From contig JXTB01000036.1 of the NCBI GenBank assembly GCA_002914805.1, positions 229,936 through 293,935 on the forward strand: 64,000 bases of DNA, in the 5' to 3' direction. Made by a program: the position numbers and the translations under genes. The notes under the pieces are model-generated. The model did no database searches and was not told where the DNA came from. It saw nothing but the letters and a program-made list of their open reading frames with translations. This document shows, piece by piece, positions 23,606 through 34,219 of this stretch (positions within the stretch are counted from its first letter, which is position 1; each line of letters opens with the position of its first letter). The DNA is from Parasponia andersonii (Eukaryota > Streptophyta > Magnoliopsida > Rosales > Cannabaceae).

Positions 23606-24496
23606 TGCAAGTAATAATAAATCTAAAAAAAATACAATAATATTATAGTTGTAACATATGATATAATAAATCACGATTGTTTAACTCTTAAGATAACAAC
23701 AATTATCATGAAAAGTAATAAAATAAATCACAATTAATTTACTATAATAATGATCACGATAGTGATAACCAAAATAATAAAGGAGTTTAAGGAAACCAAA
23801 TCGAATCTTGTATTTTACACAATTCCTTTAAAACAGTTATGCCTCCTCACCAGGGTGCTTAGAGGAATATCAACAGTGTCTGTTTCTCTAAGATAAAATG
23901 GTTCACGAATAGTAACGTCGCACCAATTTGCTACTCACAATGAATTGAGCAATGCCCAAACTCTATCACTTGAACTTAAGAGAGCTTGACCACACCAAAG
24001 AGAAAGAACTCAAACTCTCTAACTACTAATTATTTATTAACCGTCATAGAGAGAATATGAAAAGGAGGAATAAGCTAAGAAATATTTTAGCGTGTCTAAA
24101 AGTGAAGGAGAAGGTCTTCTTTTATAGTATTCATGGAGGAACCAAACCATTAGTATCCCATTAATATGGCTGAAAAACATTTGTCTGTTACAATATAACA
24201 ATAATAACTTATTAATATGGCTGAAAAATATTTATCTGTTACAACTAACAGCAACAACCCATTAATATAGCTCAAAACCATTTGATAGTTACAACATTGC
24301 AGCCAAAAATATTTTTAGCTATTACCCAGCTTTATAAGGCCAAATAATGGTCATTGTAACTTCAATATATTACAAATCTAATTCTAGAACCTTCTCACTT
24401 TGGGTTTCAATTTCTTATTTATCAAAGCTCCATTTTAGGTATTTTCATGCCTCAAAATGGTTATTTATAATGGTTTTCCAAACCATTTTTTCAACA
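23606..24496 (-). repeat. 3' LTR of the copia element
   Basis: On the plus strand it begins TGCAAGTAATAATAAATC and ends TTTTTTCAACA. Colinear blocks shared with the right LTR include CACCAATTTGCTACTCACAA, CTTAAGAGAGCT and GAATAAGCTAAGAAAT. It holds three diverged copies of an about 54-bp unit (CCATTAATATGGCTGAAAAA type) at about 24155-24300, against two in the right LTR. Confidence 0.82.
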
Positions 24497-25089
24497 ATTC
24501 TCCACATGAATAAAATTGACAACCTAAGACATGACAAACTTGGTGATAGAATTTAACGATTGAAACCTGCATACGATTGGTAGATGCTACCTTTTAAGCC
24601 TTCTCTTGTGAAAATACGTTTACTTTACTAAGTAAACAATAGACGCAATGTCCTTGAACTATTTTGTTATTTATGTAAATGATAATATATCTCATACGTG
24701 AATCTTCCTAACACTTTTTAATTCTCACTATTATGTTTGTTTTAGATATGAATATACACCTAGTTCTGTAAGAGTTTGATAAGAATTGTGCCCTAACAAT
24801 TTCCTTAGAAGCGGCCCTGCTTCTCTCTCACATAGGTGATCTCTTAATTAAGAGTAGCCTGCATTATTCTATTTGAAACTCTATTTCTAATGCATAAAAA
24901 TTATTAAAAGCATAGCTTCACTTTTATTTTACAGGCATTACTGTTAGGAATGGACATAGAAAAATCTCCATAGTGATCCAAAACAGTTCTTATAATTTAG
25001 TTGTCTCTTTTGATCCTAGATCTTAGAATCTTTAGTCAACTAGGTTGGATATCCACTGTATTGACCAATTCTTTCATGTGCTATAATCT

Positions 25090-26500
25090 CATTCTCCTCG
25101 ATGACTTTTCAACTAACTCTCTATTCAACCCTTTAGTTAGCGGATCCACAATGTTATCTTTTGACTTTACATAGTCTACAGAGATAACCCCAATTAAGAG
25201 TAGTTGTCAAATGGTATTGTGTCTACAACGAATATGTTTAGGCTTACTATTGTACATATTACTCTGTGCTCTTCCAATTGCAGATTGACTATCACAATAT
25301 ATGCAAATCATAGGTATAGGCTTTGGCTATCTTGGAATATCCTCTAAGAAGTGGCGGAGCCATTCCAATTCTTCCCCACATTTATCCAGTGTAATAAATT
25401 TAGATTTCATAGTGGATCTGGTAATAACAGTTTGTTTCGAGGATTTCCATAATATTGTTGCACCTCCTAGTGTGAATACATAACCACTAGTAGACTTTGA
25501 ATTTTTAATATCAGATATCCAATTCATATCACTATAACCTTCAAATGCAGAGGAATATCTTGTATAGTGTAGTCCCTAATTATGTGTAAATCTTAAGTAT
25601 TTCAATACTTTTATAATCCCTTGCTAATATTCAGTTCCAGAATTATTTATGTATCTACTTAGTTTACTAACTGCATAGGTGATATCTGGTCTTGTATAGC
25701 TCATCAAGTGCATTAGACTACCTATCATTCTAGAATATTCTACTTGAGAAATACTCTCTCTTTTGTTCTTGGATAAACGTAAAGTTAAATCTATTGGTGT
25801 TTTGACAATTGCAGAATTATCTGTATCAAATTTTCTAAGAATATTGTCAACATAATGTGATTGACTTAAAAACAAACCTATCTGAAATTCTTGAGATTTT
25901 TATTCACTAAATGACATTAGCTATACCCATATCTTTCATGTCAAATCTTGAATTCAACATATTTTTGGTAGGTTTGATCATTTTATCATCACTACCAATA
26001 ATGAGCATGTAAAGACACAAAATGATATAACCAGTTTCGATGTCTTTGATATATACACATTTGTTACATTCATTGATTTTAAATCTATTAGCCTTCATAG
26101 CACTATCAAATTTTCATGTCATTGTTTCAAGGCTTATTTTAATCAATACAAGGATTTCACTAACTTACAGACTTTTTTTTTTTTTTCTGCCCTGGTATAA
26201 AAAAAAACCTTCAGGATGTTCCATGTAGATCTATTCTTCTGAATCTCCATTTAGAAATGACATTTTTCCATCCATTTAATGTATTTCGAGATTTCATAGC
26301 ACAGCAATTGCAAGCACAATCCTAATAGAATTTATTCTCATCATAGAAGAATAAGTGTTAAAGTAGTTTAGGCCTTCTTTCTGTCTGTAGCTTTTAATTA
26401 CAAGTATTACCTTGCATTTATCAATCGATCTATCAACTTTCATTTTCCTTTTAAAATCTACTTTATACCTAGTGGTTTACATCTAGGAGGAAGATCTACT
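25090..26500 (-). pseudogene. Copia reverse transcriptase and RNase H (broken)
   Basis: RT pieces lie at 26098-25907 and 25875-25624 (MIGSLMHLMSYTRPDITYAV). The catalytic region at about 26010-25980 reads ILCLYMLIIGSDD: the three residues that normally follow the Tyr (the rest of YVDD) are missing, as if nine bases were deleted in frame, so the polymerase centre is gone. RNase H at 25527-25327 shows [20 protein letters not shown] and [24 protein letters not shown] replaces the ESEF expected in this family. The frame continues, with a stop, to IVDPLTKGLN at about 25130. These two losses make the enzyme inactive whatever happens in other frames. Confidence 0.85.
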
Positions 26501-26742
26501 AGTTCCCAAGAATAATTATGTAAGATGAAATCAATTTTGTTCTTAATAATCTCTTTCCACAAAGGTGCTTAAGTAGAGCTTATAACCTCAGTATACGTTC
26601 AAGGCTCACTTTGTAGCAAGTATATCAGAAAATTTGGACCAAAAGATTTTTTTATTCTTGCTCTCTTACTCTGTCAAGGTTCAACCTCAGATTCTTTATT
26701 TTTATCTTGATCTTGACTATTCTCAATAATAGTCTCATGTGT

Positions 26743-28130
26743 TCACTTCGATGAACTTGCTTCTTCTTTGGATTTACAAGGAAATACATGTTCAAAGAAT
26801 GATGCAATCCTTGATTCTATTATCATGTTCTTATGTATATGTAGGATTTTTGACTTATACACAAGAAACTGATAAGCACCATTGTTTTGTGCATAGCCAA
26901 TAAAAATACAATCAATGATTTTCGGACTAATTTTCACCTCCTTTGGTGTTAGTACGGCCACTTTTGGTAAGACACTCCTATATTTATAAATAATTGTAGG
27001 ATAATTTTCTTCCTTTCCATAACTCATACAGAGTCTTTTCTATTTTCTTTTTGTGTACCTTATTCAAAAGGTAATTGGTCATCAAATAGACTCTCTCCAC
27101 GTGTTTTGGGTAACCCAGAACTTATGAACATTGTATTCATCATTTCTTTCAAGGTACAATTCTTTTGCTTAGCAACTCCATTTGGCTGAGGCGAGTAAGA
27201 TCCTATGGTTTCGTGTATGATTCCATACTGTGTACAAATTTCCTCAAAAAGTGAATCATATTCTCCGCCTCGATCACTTCTTAATACCTTAATTTTCTTA
27301 TTGAGTTGATTCTTAACCTCATTCTTATAGAGAATAAATTTCTCTATAGTTTTGTTCTTGAATTTTAGCAAACAATATTTTGTGCTATTATTGACAAAAG
27401 TAATAAAATACTTATTGTCTCCCCTTGTTTGTACAAATTTTAAATCACAAATGTCACTGTGAATTAGATCAAGAGGTTTAGTGTTCCTCTCAATATTTTG
27501 AAATGATGACCTAGTCAGTTTTGCCTCAACACAAGTTTCACACTTGTGTTTTGAATCAATATTAAAAGTAGGTATGTGATTTAAGTTAATTTATCTACAT
27601 AAAGTATCATAATTAAAGTATCTTAGTCTATCATGCTATACATTAGAAGACTCAAGCAAATAAGCAGAAGAGCTAGCTTTATTATTATTTGGCTTAATAG
27701 TCATTACATCACATACATAGCCTTTCCCTACATACAATCTACTCTTAGACAAAAATACTTTATCCGACTCGAACTCCATACGGAATCTATATTTATTCAA
27801 CAACGAACCAGATACTAATTTCTTGCGGATCTTTGGCATTTGTAGTACATTGTTTAGAGTCAGTTCTTTCTCAGAGGTCATCTTCAAGACCATCATACCT
27901 TGGCTTCAATAGTCGATGTGGCAGAGTTTCCTATAAATAACTTCTCCCCATTTTTAAACGAATTAAAGGAAGTAAACAATCTTTTTTCAGAGCATACGTG
28001 TCGAGTGGCACTGGTGTCAAGCCACCATTCTTTGGGATTAGACCCTGCTAGGTTCATTTCAGAAACTACCGCATAGAGGTCTATGTCAGATCCTCTTATG
28101 TGATTTTATTTGCTACGTTAGCTTCATTCT
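26743..28130 (-). pseudogene. Copia protease and integrase (broken)
   Basis: At about 28030-27900 a protease region reads WWLDTSATRHVC; the family norm is D(S/T)GATRH, so the active-site Gly is Ser here. At 27896-27636 the segment before integrase has LNNVLQMPKIRKKLVSGSLL. At 27371-27060 the integrase core shows [13 protein letters not shown] and [12 protein letters not shown] with the second and third acidic positions (KQKN replaces the usual E-containing RKNR context). At 27027-26743 follows the stretch that leads to RT. Stops and shifts separate the pieces. Confidence 0.8.
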
Positions 28131-28139
28131 TTTTTTTTT

Positions 28140-28870
28140 TTCCTTTGAAAGTCGATAGTCTGAAGCCTTGTGACCCATTTTGTTATAGTTGAAGCAGTTT
28201 CCTTGGAATTTCTGCTTCTTGCCTACTCCATCTTTAGGCCCCTTGGCTTGGCTTTTTCAGTTTATTCTTCTTGGCTTTAGAGCCTTGAGAATGTTCTACA
28301 ATATTTGCCTTACCATAGGTATACTAGACGATACTCCAGAGTTTTTAGCATGTCTATTGTCTTCTTCAATGAGAAGTCGCACAATAAACTCTTCAAGGCT
28401 CGTTATATTTCTCTTGTGTTTGAGGTAGCTCTTGAAATAATTCCATGCAGGGGGTAGCTTTTCAGTGATAGTAACTACTTGGAAGGGTTCATATATGACT
28501 ATTCCATAAGCTTGAATCTTATGAAGAATCAATTGAAACTTTTGGATTGACTGATTACTATTTTAGAGTCGATCATTTTAAAGTCTAGGAAGTGTCCTAC
28601 TACAAATTTCTTGAACCTATCATCCTCAGTCTTATATTTACGGTCAAGTGACTCTCATAATTCCTTTGTCATCTTCTTATTACGATATATACTACATAAA
28701 GAATTGGTCAAACTGTTCATTACATAGTTACAGCATAAGTAGTCAGACTGTTTCCAAGCATCAACTGCAGTGATGATTTGGAAGTCTTGCTCATTATCAT
28801 AAGCTTTTAGAGCCTCCTCAGTCAAAAACCTCATAAGGTTTAATGTGGTCAGATAAAATAACATCTTTTG
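28140..28870 (-). pseudogene. Copia gag with zinc knuckle (broken)
   Basis: At 28864-28655 the gag N-terminal part reads AVDAWKQSDYLCCNYVMNSL. At 28532-28296 it continues with LPPAWNYFKSYLKHKRNITS and LIEEDNR. At about 28205-28145 a decayed CCHC knuckle reads CFNYNKMGHKASDY: two of the expected cysteines are replaced (N and Y). This is the nucleocapsid part that packages element RNA. Frames are interrupted between 28655 and 28532. Confidence 0.8.
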
Positions 28871-29049
28871 TTACCATATTTGAAGTTCAACCTATTGAAC
28901 TTCTCAGACTTCTCTTCGTGCTGCACTATTGGTATCACAGGAGTCACATTAGGGGTTGGCATTTAAGCTACAACAAGAGCAAGCACATGGGCCATAGCAG
29001 GAGTAGGCCCTTAGGCCACAACAATATTGTTTGATTCAGTTGCTATTTT

Positions 29050-29906
29050 GAAAAAAAATAGAAAATTCAATGAAATTTCTTTTTCTAGAAATAAACGACA
29101 ATAATTAAATATTACTCAATAGACAAACTCTCAACAAATCATGATTATTTAACTACTAGGATAACAACAATTATCATAAAAATAAATCAAATAATGTAAC
29201 AAAATAAATCACAATTAATTTACTATAATAATAATCATGATAGTAATGACCAAAGGAGTTTAAGGAAACTAAATCAAGTCTTATGTTTCATATAATTTCC
29301 TTAAAACAATTACGTCTTCTCACCGGGGTGCTTAAAGGAATATCAACTGTATCCGTTTCTCAGGATAAAACGGTTCACGAATAACAATGTCACACCAATT
29401 TGCTACTCACAACGAACTGAGCAATGCTTAAACTCTATCATCAGAACTTAAGAGAGCTCGACCTTACCGACAAAAAAAAGAACTCAAACCCTTTAACAAC
29501 TTACTAACTATTTTTTAACCGCCACAGAGAGAATATGGAAGACAGGAATAAGCTAAGAAATGTTTTGTTATGTCTAATAGTGTAGGAGAAGGTCTTCTTT
29601 CATATTGTTCATGAGGAAATCAAGCCATTAACATCCCATTAATATGGCTAAAAAAGGTTTATTTGTTACAATGTAATAACAACAACCTATTAATATGGTT
29701 GAAAACATAGCAGCTAAAATTACCTCAGCTTTATAAAGCTAAATAATAGTCCATAATGAATTTTGTAACTTTTGTATGTTACAAATCCAATTCTAGAACT
29801 TTTTCATTTTGGGTTTCAATTTCTTATTCACCTAAGATCTATTTTAAATATTTTCATGCCTCAGACTAGCTATTTACAATGCTTTTCCAAACCATTTTTT
29901 TCAAAA
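29050..29906 (-). repeat. 5' LTR of the copia element
   Basis: Colinear with 23606-24496 over most of its length, but with many point changes and about one repeat unit fewer in the CCATTAATATGG part (about 29635-29720). The right end reads TTTTTTTCAAAA where the other LTR has TTTTTTCAACA. The inner (left) edge cannot be fixed: homology fades between 29045 and 29110. Confidence 0.75.
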
Positions 29907-29911
29907 ATTAT

Positions 29912-32820
29912 ATCGATCCTCAACAATAACATAACAAAGGGCTTGCATCAATATCGAGGAATCCCACTTGTATTCTAAAGCCAATAAAAACTATATGGTA
30001 TCTGAAAGTATTTATTTCCGTCTAAACTGTAGTAGAAAGAAAAGAAAAATATACATAAAACCTAATGTGAGTATATGTATATATCTAGTGCGCAAACAAA
30101 AATTTAGTATCTTACTAGAACTTTCTAACCAATTAATAAGAAAAAACTAATGACGTCCATGCACGTGCAATAATTTACTATGAGACTTTCGGACTTTGGT
30201 ACATGAAAATAAAGGTGTTTATTCAATCTGATCTGTAACTTTTTTAATATATTATATCTAATTCACAATGAGTGTTAATTGTAGAAATTGCATCAATTCA
30301 TTCTGCATAAAAACCAATTCGGTTTACGAATGTGTGGATTGGATCATTACTTACTAGACTTTATATTAGTTTTTTGTTACGGGTTCTTTATTTTTAGTAC
30401 AAATTTAGGTATTAGTGTCCTAGAAAGTAATAATCTTGTGTGGTAGGTTGTATACTAAAATTTAAAATCTTAAATTACAACTAATATATAAATTATAAAA
30501 TATGTATAAATTATATGTATATATATGTTAATTTTTTAACATGTAATATAATTTAAGTGTAAATTAAATTGAGATGAAATGCTTTCAAAATGAAAAATAT
30601 ATCTAATTTATATAACTTGAATTTTAGAAATTAAATCTAATCCAATCTAATTCGCACGTATTCAAATATACATTAAATTAAATTGGATCGATTTTTGTAG
30701 ATTAAATTGGATTGCATAGATTTTGAATACCTATAAAGGAGTACGACTTGAATCATCATTCGTCTGGTATTTTTATTTGTTTTGGCTTTGTCGGAACTTA
30801 TTTGTCCTCTTTCTTTTGGGTGCTATAGTTGTGGTTTATAGGGTTTGGACTATCGAAGGAAACCAAAAATAAAATAAAAAAGAGATCGATAAAGACGAAA
30901 TTTAGAGACGGACACGGAGATCATAGGTGAGTTAACTATAGTTGAGCTGAGACGGCTTGTCATGTAATAGACTTGAGATGGAACAGACTTCCCAAGGGAA
31001 TTAATAGCTGGGTGTCAGTGATTTAGTATTACACATATATATTTAATTTGTATTCTGACTGAATCCTGATACATATCAGTATTCTTACATTCAGACTTTT
31101 TTTTTCGCCTAAAAAAAATATTTATATATATATATATACAGATTTGTAAATGCATTTTTTTAATAAGAATATTCTATTACTAATCATAACTTAAAAAGTA
31201 ACAAGAATTATGATTTCCCCTAAGGGAAAAGGTAATAAGAATGATTTATAGGGCAAAGGGTTATAGTCCTAACGAAGAAAAGCAACGCTATTCATTGCAA
31301 TTGGGTTTTAATTAAAAAAAAAAAAGAAAGGCGTCAGATTTCTATTTATTTATGAGAATTTGTTCTCATAATTAATTACCAACTAAATTAGTAAGATCTA
31401 TAATAATTAATTTTTAAATAATCTTACGTGACATTATATAGAGCTCAACTCTATATAATATATCAATTTGTTATTGGTTAATTTTAATTACACTTCAGAT
31501 ATGATCTGTAAGACCTAATTCACTAAATAAAATCACTAAATAATAGATTGACACATTATATAATGTTGGACTTTAGTAAAGTTCCATAATATTGCTTTTT
31601 ATTCTTTAAAATAATTCACATGTAAGTCATTTTATGAATCTAGTCCTAAAAGAAAAAAAAATGTAGAGAAAATAAATAAAAAAAATGACCACATCCTTCC
31701 ATTCGAAAAATAATAATAAAGGTAAAAAAAAAGTAATTTTACATTAAAGCCTCAATAAATAATTGTTCGATAAATTAATAACATTAGTTAAATAATAAAA
31801 TCTTTCAGTCCCATCTCAGACTAATGTACTAAATTAATATGGTTGCTAAAAACATAAGATAATAATTTTTTTCGTAGTTCCTTTAGGACCCATCGAATAT
31901 ATAAATTAATGACTAAATACACAAAAACATTCATAATATAAATAGTTTTTTCCAATATAATATATATGTTATTAATTTTGTTCTTTTTCAAAATGCATCT
32001 AAAATTGTTTACTTATTATCTGTACTTAAATTAATTGAACTCGTTCTCATTCTCTAATTTTTAGATGGCATACAACATATTCGGTATATAATTTAGAATA
32101 TATTTATAATGATTTCAATTCTATAAATAAAATTAATGATTATTTATCGATATCATATTCAATATATATGAAACATTTTGAAATACTATATCTTAAACGT
32201 ATTAAATTTTAAAGCTACATGTATCGAATGTATATCTATTTCTTAACTTTTTTGCTAACTTTTGGAGTTTTAATTATGTACAAATAATATATAATAACTT
32301 TTACGTACATACATGTTAATTTTTTTTTTGGCTTTTTCGCATGCGCAAATTAACTTTAACTATAATTAATTTTTATATTATTATAAATAATGATAGGAAC
32401 ATCAAAATTTTACACTAAAAATTTACATGTGACATACATTTCAATCATTCTTTATTTTCAAGTAAGACCATATATTATTTGGCTAAAAATGATTCTACAT
32501 AATTTATATAAATTTTTAATATAAAATTTTAGTGTCGCTGTGAAAAATATTTTAACGTAGTAGGAGATAATACTGTTGTCTAGTGAGTGCCCAAATCAAA
32601 GGTCAAAAGACGGTACAGTTAGCTTCACAACACTGTCAATCACAGCCAAAAGATATTATCATGCTACGTCTATCAAGTCTCAACTTATCTCTATATGTTG
32701 CTACATCACAAAGAGTAAAACCTCACCTATAAATGAAACTGTCCAACAGAATCCCAAAAATCTAAATTCAACCATCATCCATTCCCACAAAATCAACCTC
32801 ATCATAATATCATTTCCTTG
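29912..32820. other. Noncoding AT-rich stretch upstream of D14
   Basis: No gene is supported. 30210-30750 has GGTGTT..TTCAATC on the left and an inverted GGTATTC..CAATCC on the right, possibly an old hAT-type MITE without a detectable TSD. 31370-31620 shares, inverted, a block with the MITE at 14844 (TAATAGATTGACACATTATA). A TA microsatellite lies at about 31120-31140 and another at 32829-32852. Confidence 0.45.
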
Positions 32821-32913
32821 TAACCAGAAATATATATATATATATATATATAAAAGCAAGAAAAAGAAACCCAAAAGTCTTATTACTATGCAAAGATACT
32901 TCTTTCCCACTAC

Positions 32914-32921
32914 TATAAATA
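32914..32921 (+). promoter_or_regulatory. TATA box of the D14 gene
   Basis: TATAAATA lies 251 bp before the start codon in a plant-typical setting (pyrimidine-rich, CTCCACACATAC just downstream). A transcript would start near 32945-32950. The leader of about 215 nt then contains no ATG, a CT/T-rich part (32985-33045), a run of about 20 A (from 33090) and a purine-rich end, so translation should start at 33165. Inferred from sequence only. Confidence 0.6.
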
Positions 32922-33164
32922 GCAGCTCCACACATACAAAACTTCCAAAGTTCCCCCAACGTACCTACCCAACACCCCACCTAATCCTTTTTTAATTTCT
33001 CTTTTTTCTTTTTTCCAAGTTTATTATTATTTTCTCTCGTTCGATTATATTCCAAACAACGTTTCCAAACTCCAAACAAACGATCATCCAAAAAAAAAAA
33101 AAAAAAAAAGAAAAGCAAGAAGAAAACAGAGCAAGAGAAAAAGAGCTGAGAAAGTGCGTAGGGT

Positions 33165-34043
33165 ATGGGTAACAACAACAACGTAATCTTACAGGCTCTG
33201 AACGTCCGGGTCGTCGGGTCGGGCGAGAGGAACCTGGTCCTGGCCCACGGGGTCGGGACGGACCAGTCGGCCTGGCAGCGCATTCTGCCCTACTTCACCC
33301 CGAGCTACCGGGTCATCCTCTACGACCTGGTCTGCGCCGGAAGCGTCAACCCGGACCACTTCGACTTCCGGCGGTACACCACCCTCGACGCCTTCGTCGA
33401 CGACTTGCTCGACATCCTCGACGCCCTGAACCTCGACCGCTGCGCCTACGTCGGCCACTCCGTCTCCGCCATGATCGGGATCCTCGCCGCCATTCGCCGC
33501 CCCGAGCTCTTCTCCAAGCTCGTCCTCGTCGGAGCCTCGCCGAGGTAAATCAATACCCCCCAAAACCCTAAACCCCCAAATTCAATTTCTATTAAAAATA
33601 TCAAATTTTACAGATTCTTGAACGACAATGATTACCACGGCGGGTTCGAGGAAGGGGAGATCGAGGAGGTGTTCACGGCAATGAAGGCGAATTACGAGGC
33701 GTGGGTGAGCGGGTACGCCCCGCTGGCGGTCGGGGCGGACGTACCCGCCGCGGTCCGAGAGTTCAGTCGGACCCTCTTCAATATGCGACCTGATATCACT
33801 CTGTTCGTGTCTCGGACCGTGTTGAACAGCGACCTGAGAGGGGTTCTGGGTCTGATGAAGGTTCCCTGTTGCATAATGCAGACCTCTAAGGACGTTTCGG
33901 TCCCGGCTTCGGTCGCCGTCTACCTGAGAGACCATCTCGGTGGCCATAATACGGTGGAGATGCTCGACATCGAGGGCCATTTGCCCCATTTGAGCGCTCC
34001 GGCTCTTTTTGCTCGGAAGCTCCGGCGAGCTCTGGCTCGGTGA
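33165..34043 (+). CDS. D14: Strigolactone receptor DWARF14-type alpha/beta hydrolase
   Basis: Two exons, 33165-33544 and 33614-34043, join across a 69-bp GT-AG intron (phase 2, inside the Arg codon of GASPR) to give 269 residues, the usual D14 length. D14 binds and hydrolyses strigolactone in nucleus and cytosol, then recruits the D3/MAX2 F-box protein and SMXL repressors to control branching. The catalytic triad is Ser99 (GHSVSAM), Asp220 (KDVSVPAS) and His249 (EGHLPHLS). D14-specific strings [16 protein letters not shown] and [13 protein letters not shown] set it apart from its paralogue KAI2; the four-helix lid covers about residues 135-195. Odd point: residue 30 is Val in HGVGTDQS, where D14 and KAI2 proteins have Phe. 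The poly-Asn start (MGNNNN) is slightly unusual. Exons are GC-rich and CpG-rich against AT-rich flanks. The frame is intact and the gene is probably functional. Confidence 0.95.
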
Positions 34044-34193
34044 GTGACCGCCTGATTTTTGCTTCCTCTGTTAAAAGAAAATAAAAAAGAAATATAAAGA
34101 GTGGAAGTAAGAGATGATGACACCTGGCGAATAATATGTGGATGGTAGCTATTGGACTTTGGATTATCTGATCCGCTAAAGGATAAGAATCTC

Positions 34194-34217
34194 CACGTGA
34201 TAATCACGTGATGACGT
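34194..34217. promoter_or_regulatory. Palindromic double G-box plus TGACGT, downstream of D14
   Basis: Two CACGTG cores at 34194-34199 and 34205-34210 form a perfect inverted repeat, CACGTGATAATCACGTG, followed at 34212 by TGACGT. The cores are 11 bp apart start to start, about one helical turn. CACGTG is bound by bZIP, bHLH and PIF factors and TGACGT by TGA-type bZIPs in plants. The site is about 150 bp after the stop codon, so it could lie in the 3' UTR (where the RNA could fold into a 7-bp hairpin) or act as an enhancer. Function is inferred. Confidence 0.4.
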
Positions 34218-34219
34218 AT

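Larger units (their letters stand above)
23606..29906 (-). mobile_element. Ty1/copia LTR retrotransposon, complete ends, dead
   Basis: A 5-bp direct repeat, ATTAT, flanks the element (23601-23605 and 29907-29911). The left LTR (23606-24496) is the 3' LTR and a related right LTR ends at 29906. The minus-strand order gag, protease, integrase, RT, RNase H is the copia order. Next to the left LTR the minus strand reads GTGGAGAAT and then TGTTGAAAAA, a usual polypurine tract and LTR start. No clear tRNA-Met primer site is visible near 29045; the area looks deleted. The LTRs differ by many point changes and by tandem-repeat number, so the insertion is old. Confidence 0.85.

Noticed and set aside
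30210-30750. Possible hAT-type MITE
   Set aside because: Ends are only loosely inverted and the flanks do not show a matching 8-bp repeat.
31740-31930. Possible old MITE (ATAAATTAATAA phrases in opposite orientations)
   Set aside because: Too diverged to set ends; low-complexity AT words could give the same appearance.
32576-32995. 139-codon open frame just upstream of D14
   Set aside because: It spans a TA microsatellite and the TATA box; composition is that of noncoding DNA.
33189-33989. Long antisense open frames opposite D14 (33563-33189 and 33989-33582)
   Set aside because: They are side effects of high GC at third codon positions in D14; no domain is visible.
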